From: Lamellibrachia columna
Lineage: Eukaryota > Annelida > Polychaeta > Sabellida > Siboglinidae
Length of the DNA stretch: 64,000 bases
Assembly: GCA_963662155.1 (NCBI GenBank)
Contig: OY759268.1
Span: forward strand, 4,975,701 to 5,039,700
Reading direction: 5' to 3'
Made by a program: the position numbers and the translations under genes. Position 1 is the stretch's first letter; each line of letters begins with the position of its first letter. The notes beneath the pieces are model-generated. The model saw nothing but the letters and a program-made list of their open reading frames with translations, was not told the DNA's origin and ran no database searches. This document shows positions 46,735-55,540 of this stretch, in pieces.

Positions 46735-47165
46735 CATTTGCTTTGTTGGAAGTTAGGAGTTGTTTGGTTGGGGGTTAGAAGTTGTTTTGTTGGGGGGGGT
46801 CAGCAGTTGTTTTGTTGGGGGGTTAGCAGTTGTTTTGTTGGGGGGGGGGGGGTAGCAGTTGTTTTGTTGGGGGGTTAGAAGTTGTTTTGTTGGGGGGTTA
46901 GCAGTTGTTTTGTTGGGGGGGGGTTAGCAGTTGTTTTGTTGGGGGGTTAGAAGTTGTTTTGTTGGGGGTTAGCAGTTGTTTTGTTGGGGGGTTAGCAGTT
47001 GTTTTGTTGGGGGGTTACCAGTTGTTTTGTTGGGGGGTTTAGCAGTTGTTTTATTGGGGGTTAGAAGTTGTTTTGTTGGGGGGTTTAGCAGTTGTTTTGT
47101 TGGGGGTTAGAAGTTGTTTTGTTGGAGGGTTAGCAGTTGTTTTGTTGGGGGGGGTTAGCAATTGT
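46735..47165. repeat. ~23-bp G-rich minisatellite (gttgttttgttggggggtta), ~18 copies
   Basis: Runs of 5-11 G every ~23 bp on the plus strand. Intronic. Confidence 0.95.
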
Positions 47166-47325
47166 TTCACTTAGCACTGTACATTGATGTTTTAAACACA
47201 TCAATATAAGATAACAAATTATTTTTTAAAAGCGCACATCGGGCAGTCCTGTGCTGATGGCTGAGTATGAAGGGTATGTGAAGGCAACAGCACGAACTGA
47301 TGAGGAAACTTTCACAGGGTAGTTA

Positions 47326-47430
47326 AAGTGTGATGGAGTGGCGGATTGAGGGGAAAGGACAAAGTTGTGATGTACATTTTTGTTCTGAGATCATCCCCAA
47401 AAGACTCCATCCAGGCGGTAAATGTGTAAC
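47326..47430 (-). pseudogene. AARS2: Tentative diverged AARS2-like exon (LPPGW...M....C)
   Basis: Acceptor agtcctcaacag is followed in phase 0 by VTHLPPGWSLLGMISEQKC. It loosely follows the family [20 protein letters not shown] in spacing (LP.G, then M, then C six later). Nearly all catalytic residues are lost. The downstream donor is not identified. Weak call. Confidence 0.3.
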
Positions 47431-47654
47431 CTGTTGAGGACTTGATGCCTTACTGCAGGCCTCCAGGGAAACAACTGTTGTACACTGTTATGGATGCAAT
47501 GATATTAATGGAAACAAATAGCAAACATAAAGGGGTGATATCTGATTGGGTATAAGGAACCAGAATTGTAATCACTATCTGGTATATAGAAACCCCGCCC
47601 CCAAATGATTCACAGTTGTGCCAGTATCTAGAGCCTCTGTATCAGCTGTTGAAA

Positions 47655-48370
47655 TTTCATAGCATACTCAGCTGTTTTAGCTTTGTTGACATTTCATAGC
47701 ATACTCAGCTGTTTTAGCTTTGTTGACATTTCACAGCATGCTCAGCAGTTCTAGCTTTGTTGACATTTCACAGCATGCTCAACTGTTCTAGCTTTGTTGA
47801 CATTTCATAGCATGCTCAGCTGTTCTTGCTTTGTTAACATTTCATAGCATGCTCAGCTGTTCTTGCTTTGTTGACATTTCATAGCATGCTCAGCTGTTCT
47901 TGCTTTGTTGACATTTCACAGCATGCTCAGCTGTTCTAGGTTTGTTGACATTTCATAGCATGCTCAGCTGTTCTAGCTTTGTTGACATTTCACAGCATGC
48001 TCAGCTGTTCTACCTTTGTTGACATTTCATAGCATGCTCAGCTGTTCTACCTTTGTTGACATTTCACAGCATGCTCAGCTGTTCTAGCTTTGTTGACATT
48101 TCACAGCATGCTCAGCTGTTCTACCTTTGTTGACATTTCACAGCATGCTCAGCTGTTGTAGCTTTGTTGACATTTCACAGCATGCTCAGCTGTTCTAGGT
48201 TTGTTGACATTTCATAGCATGCTCAGCTGTTCTTGCTTTGTTGACATTTCATAGCATGCTCAGCTGTTCTAGCTTTGTTGACATTTCACAGCATGAGTCA
48301 GCTGTTCTAGCTTTGTTGACATTTCATAGCATGCTCAACTGTTCTAGCTTTGTTGACATTTCACAGCATT
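47655..48370. repeat. 38-bp minisatellite, ~19 copies
   Basis: Unit: tttgttgacatttcatagca, then tgctcagctgttctagc. Followed by three degenerate ctagatgggctaatggccca units to 48.46 kb. Intronic. Confidence 0.95.
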
Positions 48371-48531
48371 TCACAACCTAGATGGGTCGTTGACCCAGTT
48401 TTACAATCTAGATGGGCTAATGGCCCACTTCTAGAACCTAGACGGGCCAATGGCCCACTTGGCAAACATCCTAGCTTGAACCCTGCTGAGACGACTCAAA
48501 TTTAAAAGAAAGTCACTGCTGAGATTCCTAC

Positions 48532-48651
48532 CCAATCTGTAGCCAGATGTCTGCATTCTTGCTCAGGCTTAAATCCTGCTGCTTGATTTCTGCCAAAGTA
48601 GGTCACATACAGGTGGCGCTGAGGTAGTCCATAAATGTTGGTGAGCAGATC
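48532..48651 (-). CDS. AARS2: AARS2-like exon, LYVTYFG catalytic segment
   Basis: 120 nt, phase 0 to 0. Acceptor caatggcgtag, donor tgg|gtagga. It encodes DLLTNIYGLPQRHLYVTYFG then RNQAAGFKPEQECRHLATDW. It matches LLT..YGIPE.RLYVTYFGGD..AGL.PD.E, with the Gly-Asp pair changed to Arg-Asn. No stop. Confidence 0.85.
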
Positions 48652-49189
48652 CTACGCCATTGTACAGGCTTCTTTCTATATGCGAAAAATAGTCACAATA
48701 TTAATTTATTGATGAAAGAAAATTTTACTTATGGCCAAACAATAATGGCCTTAAGTATATATAAGGCACTGGCCGTGGTGCTTCACAAGATTCAAACATT
48801 TGATATTTTCAAATTTGGTGATATAAACTTCAGAATTGGGTGTTAGATAGAATTCAGACATTAATTAATAAAAAAGCATGACAAATGTGATGCTTGAAAT
48901 ATGCTGGAGACATGGAACGCTATCAAACCTCTCTGGGTCACTTTGTTCTATTTTCTAAAATCAAAGACCTGGACTTAGTTCTGATGTAAATATGGTAATT
49001 TACCCCGCTTCAAAGGCCTTGGAGATTAGCAGAAAAATAATGTTTGCCCACAAGTATCATATTCCCTCAATTTAATGACATGCAAATTATACATTATTTA
49101 AAATTGAACAACTGTAATAAAAATTAATAGGAAACAATTTATTCATAAAATGGCACACAGAAAATATTGTTTTAATGTTTTAAAGTAAG
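48652..49189. other. Intronic AT-rich sequence
   Basis: Nothing recognised. Confidence 0.3.
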
Positions 49190-50400
49190 TTTCATACACG
49201 ATAATGGTTTTGTCTATGGCGCCAAACAGATAACACTGATAGTCAGTGTTTTGTCTATGGGGCCAAACATATAACACTGATAGTCAGTGTTTTGTCTATG
49301 GCGCCAAACAGATAACACTGATGGTCAGTGTTTTGTCTATGGTACCAAACAGATGACACTGATAGTCAGTGTTTCGTCTATGGCGCCAAACAGATAACAC
49401 TGATAGTCAGTGTTTTGTCTATGGGGCCAAACATATAACACTGATAGTCAGTGTTTTGTCTATGGCGCCAAACAGATAACACTGATAGTCAGTGTTTTGT
49501 CTATGGGGCCAAACAGATGACACTGATAGTCAGTGTTTCGTCTATGGCACCAAACAGATGACACTGATAGTCAGTGTTTCGTCTATGGCACCAAACAGAT
49601 GACACTGATAGTCAGTGTTTTGTCTATGGCTCCAAACAGATGACACTGATAGTCAGTGTTTCGTCTATGGCACCAAACAGATGACACTGATAGTCAGTGT
49701 TTCGTCTATGGCGCCAAACAGATTACACTGATAGTCAGTGTTTCGTCTATGGCGTCAAACAGATAACACTGATGGTCAGTGTTTTGTCTATGGTACCAAA
49801 CAGATGACACTGATAGTCAGTGTTTCGTCTATGGCACCAAACAGATGACACTGATAGTCAATGTTTTGTCTATGGCGCCAAACAGATGACACTGATAGTC
49901 AGTGTTTCGTCTATGGCGCCAAACAGATGACACTGATAGTCAGTGTTTCGTCTATGGCACCAAACAGATGACACTGATAGTCAGTGTTTTGTCTATGGCG
50001 CCAAACAGATGACACTGATAGTCAGTGTTTCGTCTATGGCGCCAAACAGATGACACTGATAGTCAGTGTTTCGTCTATGGCACCAAACAGATGACACTGA
50101 TAGTCAGTGTTTCGTCTATGACACCAAACAGATGACACTGATAGTCAGTGTTTCGTCTATAGCGCCAAACAGATGACACTGATAGTCAGTGTTTCGTCTA
50201 TGGCGCCAAACAGATTACACTGATAGTCAGTGTTTCGTCTATGGCACCAAACAGATGACACTGATAGTCAGTGTTTCGTCTATGGCGCCAAACAGATGAC
50301 ACTGATAGTCAGTGTTTTGTCTATGGCGCCAAACAGATAACATTGATAGTCAGTGTTTTGTCTATGGCACCAAACAGATAACATTGATAGTCAGTGTTTT
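49190..50400. repeat. 41-bp minisatellite with a hairpin in every unit, ~29 copies
   Basis: Unit: cagtgtttcgtctatggcgc, then caaacagatgacactgatagt. Across each junction acactga and tcagtgt are inverted around tag. The array abuts the 3' end of the next upstream AARS2-like exon. Confidence 0.95.
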
Positions 50401-50410
50401 CACAATGTGA

Positions 50411-50623
50411 CCAATACAAATTAACTGCACGAACCGTGAAACAGTCTCCAAATGACCAGTTTGCCAGCATCTTAAAGAAAGTGTGATGGTACAGGTCATT
50501 GCTCACATCGTCAAGGTCATTGTGTTTACCTCAAACACAGATACACTTCTGACTGTTGACGACACGTCGGTATGACACCATGTCACTTTGTGGGTCGACA
50601 GTGCCCAGAAACAAGGGCTTGAA
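50411..50623 (-). pseudogene. AARS2: AARS2-like catalytic exon with in-frame TGA
   Basis: Acceptor attcttttcttgtag, then [30 protein letters not shown], a TGA (50531-50533), [20 protein letters not shown] and [11 protein letters not shown]. The family reads FKPIFLGTVDP....RR..N.QKC.RAGGKHNDL..V..D..HHTFFEMLGNW.FG. The TGA replaces the first Gly of GGKH, and the preceding Arg-Ala is Cys-Val. This Arg lies in the ATP-binding motif 2 region. The 3' border is uncertain because the 41-bp array begins at once. Confidence 0.82.
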
Positions 50624-51078
50624 CTACAAGAAAAGAATTACACAATGTACGTAACTCAAACACTGTAGTCATGGCAACTGTGTAACTGATTCAAAACAAT
50701 ATGATGGATAATGCAGTTTATTGCATTGTATCAACAGTTTGGAACTAACGCTGAACAACATTCACTGTTGGCTTAGAAAGTGACTGTTGTATTGTGAACA
50801 CCCCCTAATTAATTTCAACTGCCCACATACACATGATAAAAAAACTATATGTATGCATTGCAAACATTAATACAAATTTTGAGCTACACCCCTAAGAGAT
50901 ATATAAATTGGCTGCCATATAAATATTTAGCTTCTGAAACTACTTCCTGCACAATAATGAGTGTTAACCAGCCTCACTAACACTATTGCAAGACATGAAT
51001 TCAGTGGACCACGAGTGTTAAACAACCCATACTTAGCAGTGATTTTAATGATTTAATATTATTAACAACAAAGACCTC
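50624..51078. other. Intronic sequence
   Basis: Nothing recognised. Confidence 0.3.
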
Positions 51079-51360
51079 TGGGATAGAACGCACCAAGCCC
51101 AAATAGAGATAGAGATCCTTAAGAGGAGATGGGGATAACTTGGCCACACCTTGAGAAAGCCAAGCACAAACATAACCAGACAGGACCTGACGTGGAACCC
51201 CTAAGGCAAGAGAAAGAGGGGGATACCAAAAAACACCTGGCGACGTGACCTCGAGGCAGACATTAAGCAAACAGGGAATGGCTGGCAACAACTGGAGAGG
51301 ATTGCCCAAGACATGAGGCGCTGGAGAAATGTTGTGGATGGCCTATGCTCCAATTGTTTA
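51079..51360 (+). mobile_element. LINE ORF C-terminal scrap, plus strand
   Basis: Reads EIEILKRRWG*LGHTLRKPS, then NITRQDLTWNP*GKRKRGIP, KNTWRRDLEADIKQTGNGWQ and RRWRNVVDGLC. This is the conserved tail of many RTE/jockey-like LINE proteins. Two in-frame stops, so dead. It is inserted in an intron of the AARS2-like locus, antisense to it. Confidence 0.85.
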
Positions 51361-51558
51361 TTAATGTTTAGACATTTTTGAAAGGTAGCACTACAAAAGC
51401 CAAATACCGCAATTTTCTGTATAATGTGTATTTTTCTCTTTGTGTGTTACTTAAAAAGTCCAGGTGTATATGATAACATGATAACATGCAAGGCTAAAAA
51501 ATGTTGTCGGACCAAATTCCATGTATCTGAGTCATTCTAACTGAACAGGTTTCTCTAC

Positions 51559-51612
51559 CTGATTCATTCCTGCATTGATGAAGAAAAGTCCCCTCATCCT
51601 TTTTTGGAACAA
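51559..51612 (-). CDS. AARS2: AARS2-like exon, INAGMNQ
   Basis: 54 nt, phase 0 to 0, acceptor cattgataaacag, donor cag|gtagag. It encodes LFQKRMRGLFFINAGMNQ. It continues directly into FKPLFLGT of the next exon, as in the family motif DPSLLFVNAGMNQFKP. The codons before LFF are diverged. No initiator or upstream exon was identified. Confidence 0.78.
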
Positions 51613-51999
51613 CTGTTTATCAATGTTTAAATTTTGTTAAAGGTAGCTACTTGGACCAAAAAGGTGCACCAGGCCAAGGGACTCTCTAAACTGTGCTTCA
51701 ACCAAATTGTTGGAATTGGGGAAATCAGGGGTTGATGCTAAAAAGTGGGGGTGAGTATTATACATGGTGATATAGAAATTCTGTCAGATTTTAACAAAAC
51801 GTAAGGGTATTATACTTGGGGGTGTATTATACATGGAAAATTATGGTATCCAAGTAATTCCAAATGAACAGAACATTCAACATTAATCAGACATGATACT
51901 TGTTATTAATTAAGCATCAAAAATGCTATGCAAAGCTAAATGACAATTGTGAATTCTGACAAAGACTGATTTCTAACATGTAAACTTCTACTTCGCAGA
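51613..51999. other. Unique sequence
   Basis: Contains a near-repeat of tgtataatgt/tattatacat motifs (51.42 and 51.75-51.83 kb). No gene found. Confidence 0.3.
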
Positions 52000-52283
52000 G
52001 TCCATAAGTCAGGATATTTATGCTAGTGGTAGTTTAGAGAATGAGACCACCAGCTCTGTGAGTCCACTACAGGGTTTTTCCATTTCCCAGTGTGAGGTCT
52101 TTTACTTCCCCGGGCGTAGACACCAGATAGAACGGACCAACGGGTTTTACTGTCTCCTCCGAAAGTCATAGGCAAAGTAGGGTGAACGAAGTTGCCCAAG
52201 CTTCGAAACAGCAGTAGGTGGTTTTGAACCCTGGTCCCTTCGACCGAAAAGTCCGATGCTCTACCACTCGAACACCGCGCCTC
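52000..52283 (-). mobile_element. tRNA-derived SINE
   Basis: From 52283 leftwards the minus strand reads ggcgcggtgttcgagtggta, then gagcatcggacttttcggtc and cagggttcaaaaccacc. This is a tRNA-like head with an A box (cgagtggtagagc) and a B box (ggttcaaaacc), the Pol III promoter elements. A ~200-bp non-tRNA body follows to about 52.0 kb. Left end approximate. Confidence 0.75.
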
Positions 52284-53869
52284 GGTAAAGTCACCATATC
52301 AGTCCACATGCAAACAATCCTAATATTTGAAAGCCTCTCCTTCATACAAGTTTGTTAAGTATTATTTCTCAATAAATATAAATTACCACGTTGCAATTAT
52401 TTTCTCAAATGTAGACTGGGCATGTAGAACAAAGACTACCAAGATTATTTATTTTGGGGGTTCAATATTTTTTTAATTTATATACCTTGTACACATGTAC
52501 TCCTAAAGGTTTTTTTGTGAATAAAAACATGTATATTAAGTTTCAACTTAATGAGAATCCATATTGTGTTGTTTAAAATGACCCTAGACTGGGTTTTAAC
52601 TATTGACCCCCATGCCATGGCATGGGCATTGAACTTACCCTGTATAGCCTATACTATAGGGGACTATAATATAGCCTTCGGTCGTTCCAGACCCAAAGAC
52701 GAGTTTGGGTGTGGTTGTTGCCATAGCAACCCCAGTCCACTTCTGGGTAGCGTCATTGTAAGTCTACCCAGAAATAAGTCAAATAGTTGTAAATGTAAGT
52801 CGTACATACACAACTGGTACAACAGCCAATTAGATAGGGCCCGTGATAACAAGTTAACATATTATCGCCTATTCGCAGGTTTTTTTTTCGTTTGCTACAT
52901 AGCTTTATCTTTAAGATTTCGCCAAAAAAACTTTCCCGTCGTTTCCGTTACGTTCAATACCCAACATCCAGCACGTCCAAATATAGTGTCATAGTGACAT
53001 TCAACCGTCTCGCTTCGCATAACAAGATGCGAAAGCCAGGCGAAACATTTCACGTTTTCTGCCAATGAACCGGGTGTTTACCAACTCGTCCTAGTATCAA
53101 CTCACGAAACGACTCCAACATTTCCACTTATTTCCACCCCTACACTCCAACACAATACAATAAAATAACAATACCATATATACAAGTGGACATGGGAAAT
53201 GGATAATTTGAGGTAAAACCGAGTCAATAATGGTGATTCTGGCACATCCAAGCATTAATGTCACAAGCAACACTGAACTGAACTTCCAATACGAATGCTG
53301 TGTTATCTTACATACATAAAGGACACGATTCATGCCAATGCAGAGCCACTCACGCCGAATCTGTTTTCCAGTCGATGTAACAAAATAAAGTGATTGATTT
53401 TGTCAAAAGCAGCATTTCTGGCATATGGAAAATAATCATGAGAATCTTTTAGGTATGTAACTGTTCATTTCAAATTATGTCAGCCACTTATGGATATACG
53501 TATACCACATGTAATCTTAACTGATGAGTCCTGTACACTATGGTGACAAATTATGTCAGCCACTCTCGGATATACACATACCACATGTAATCTTAACTGA
53601 TGAGCCTTGTACACTATGGCGACAAATTGTATTGTTATAGCATATTTAAAACACCAAAAGAAACACAAAGTCCATACGTTTGACAAACATCTTGTTGACA
53701 TTCGACATACTCCTCATCACTATTCTGGGTTGTCTATTGCAAGAGCCTTGGCAAACAATTATCAACACATTTAAATGTTCGTGTCTTTCAGAAGAGACAC
53801 CAAAGTCTTTGATCCTTTCTACCCGGTGTTTATGCTGGGGTGTGGACAAAATGGTTGACGTCCGATTGG
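52284..53869. other. Unique sequence with overlapping unassigned frames
   Basis: A 147-codon plus frame (52551-52994) starts MRIHIVLFKMTLDWVLTIDP. I recognise no domain in it, and it has a poly-T interruption. 53.48-53.62 kb contains a ~90-bp direct repeat (tatacacataccacatgtaa type). No AARS2 start exon could be fixed here. Confidence 0.3.
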
Positions 53870-54520
53870 ACCAATGATCAACATTTGATTGGAGCAATGA
53901 TCGACAACGTCTGACTGGACTAAAAATTGGACTGGCACGCATACATATTTGCCTTCCACATTTCCCACAAAGTAAGGAAACAGCTCTGGCATTTATAGAT
54001 CCTACTTTTTTTACATGTGTCTTATGTCGCTGATTTTAGTGCCCATGCACGTAAAGGAGATTTTGCTACAGCTTCCCTCCTAAAGACACTTATGGAGTGA
54101 CTGACCCTTTTTGACCGATTCTTTTTTACAAGCACCGACTGGTTGGACAAGTGATCAACATCTGACTGGCCAATGATCAGCAATGTCTGACTAACCCAAA
54201 TTACTGACGTCTGATTGGACCAATGATTGATGTATGACTGGACTAATGAACGACATCTGATTGGACCAATGATCAACATATCATTGGACCAATTATCGTT
54301 GTATGATTGGATCAATGATCAAATCTGATTGGACTAATGATCAACATCTGATTGGACCAATGATCGACGTCTGATTGGAACATTGATCAATGTCTGATTG
54401 GGCCAATGATCGACATCTGGTCTTCGTCTGACTAGACCAATTCAACATGACTGGACCAGTGATAGACGTCTGATTTGACCAATGATTGACATCTGGTTGG
54501 ACCAATGATCAATGCCCAAT
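53870..54520. repeat. ~23-bp degenerate array of ATTGGnCCAAT units
   Basis: Units like ctgattggaccaatgatcaa repeat some 20 times with variable spacing. About 170-bp direct repeats (ttccacatttcccacaaagt, then aacagctctgg) flank or enter it at 53.95-54.12 and 54.65-54.82 kb. Confidence 0.85.
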
Positions 54521-54815
54521 TGGTCCAATCTTAGTATTATGTACGGAGATACAATCATATAGTGAAAAACTGCACACATTCCCACCGGCACACACACATA
54601 TTTGAGTTCAGCTGTCCTTAGCCTGGTAGACAACTTGATCTGCTTTGCCTTCTACATTTCCCACAAAGTGAGGAAAACAGCTCTGGCTTTTCTAGATCCT
54701 AGCTTTTACGACTTCTTACGTGCCTCTTATGTCGCTCATATTATTGTCCATATGTGTGAAGGGATTCTTCAAAATTTCCCCTCCTGATGGGACTTATGGA
54801 GTAACCAACCCTATT
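53949..54815. repeat. ~170-bp direct repeat pair
   Basis: 53949-54116 and 54646-54815 share acatttcccacaaagt, ggaaacagctctgg, tagatccta, cttatgtcgct and acttatggagt, with moderate divergence. Confidence 0.75.
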
Positions 54816-54981
54816 TGACAAGGACTTCAGCCTAGCTCATTGCCATTTTGTGAACAAATACCGGTACACTTTCTGCTATTTCGGAACTTGAAAAATTGCC
54901 ATTTTATGTTTTGCCATTCAACAGTATTGTCTCCGTTGTGTTGATTAGGGGTGGACAAAACATGCTGTGTACACAGTAAAT

Positions 54982-55100
54982 CAGTGTTTCTCAACTGGGG
55001 GTCCTCAGCCCACGGGAGGACGCAGAGAGCTGTAGATGATTTACTAACCCTATAGAAGGAAACCCTGAAATAAACCCATGGGGCAATATATTAAAAGGAC
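54982..55100. mobile_element. hAT-like transposon end
   Basis: cagtgtttctcaactggggg resembles the terminal inverted repeat of hAT elements (CAGTGGTTCTCAA). It is followed by a purine-rich body. No matching opposite end was found, so it is partial. Confidence 0.5.
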
Positions 55101-55540
55101 CCCACTGAGTCATTACCCATGTCCAGATAATGTACATAATAAACATCTCTTTTATAATATACGTTATTTGAACATTTATAAACAAAAGAATGTGTTATGA
55201 AATATATTATTTAACATCAATATATGTACTTCATCAATGTTTATATAATTATAGACTGTACATTAGCTACATATATAGTTGTACATTATCATAGAACAAG
55301 CAGAACATTAGACACTGTAGCATTGAGTGAACATCAACTTGTGTCAACAACCAGTTTTTCCAATTTTTAAACTATTTACCACTCTACCACCTTCAAGCCA
55401 AAATCTACAGCCAAACCGCAATTTCAAGTGTATCAAATAAATTTATGCATTTTGTATCCAAATATACCGCAAGAGTACGATTTAATGTAGAAAATGAACC
55501 AGGAAATACACCCGGATTATGTAAACATATCTTAAAATTC
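55101..55540. other. Unique AT-rich left flank of the 63-bp array
   Basis: On the minus strand the long frame of the array reads out into it as VNFKICLHNPGVFPGSFSTL and ends at 55405 (FDTLEIAVWL, stop). No homology recognised. Confidence 0.35.

Larger units (their letters stand above)
31341..51612 (-). pseudogene. AARS2: Alanyl-tRNA synthetase gene, mitochondrial type, probably inactivated
   Basis: Short exons on the minus strand spell out alanyl-tRNA synthetase in order: [46 protein letters not shown] (catalytic core). They continue with GEAFPEV, IIDEEEDRYL (linker), the LTEDRGLGLN segment, GVPVNELL and VELCGGSH (zinc site of the editing domain), the C-Ala coiled coil and a terminal segment ending in TAA. 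The enzyme attaches alanine to tRNA-Ala. The VELC form, RRVVNSQKC and the linker resemble AARS2 more than the cytosolic type. Most splice phases agree. Against function: TGA at 50531-50533, TAG at 46149-46151, a likely 1-nt shift near 45.09 kb, and no visible editing-domain N-part, RRILRR segment or start codon. The introns are filled with minisatellites. Confidence 0.8.

Noticed and set aside
47230..47305. Possible further AARS2 exon reading SAISTGLPDVRF (compare the VDTGMGLER motif 3)
   Set aside because: The similarity is short, key Gly and Glu are missing, and no convincing splice pair fits the neighbours.
50529..50545. A tiny intron removing the TGA in the catalytic exon
   Set aside because: It would be only 15 nt and would delete the conserved RAGG region. 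A real in-frame stop or a sequence error is more likely.
52551..52994. 147-codon plus-strand ORF
   Set aside because: No domain, includes poly-T and splice-like interruptions, and composition is like its surroundings. Kept only as unassigned.
53010..53060. Possible AARS2 start exon (MFRLAFASCYAKRDG) with a targeting-like sequence
   Set aside because: It stops after 15 codons without a good donor and cannot be joined in phase to the INAGMNQ exon.
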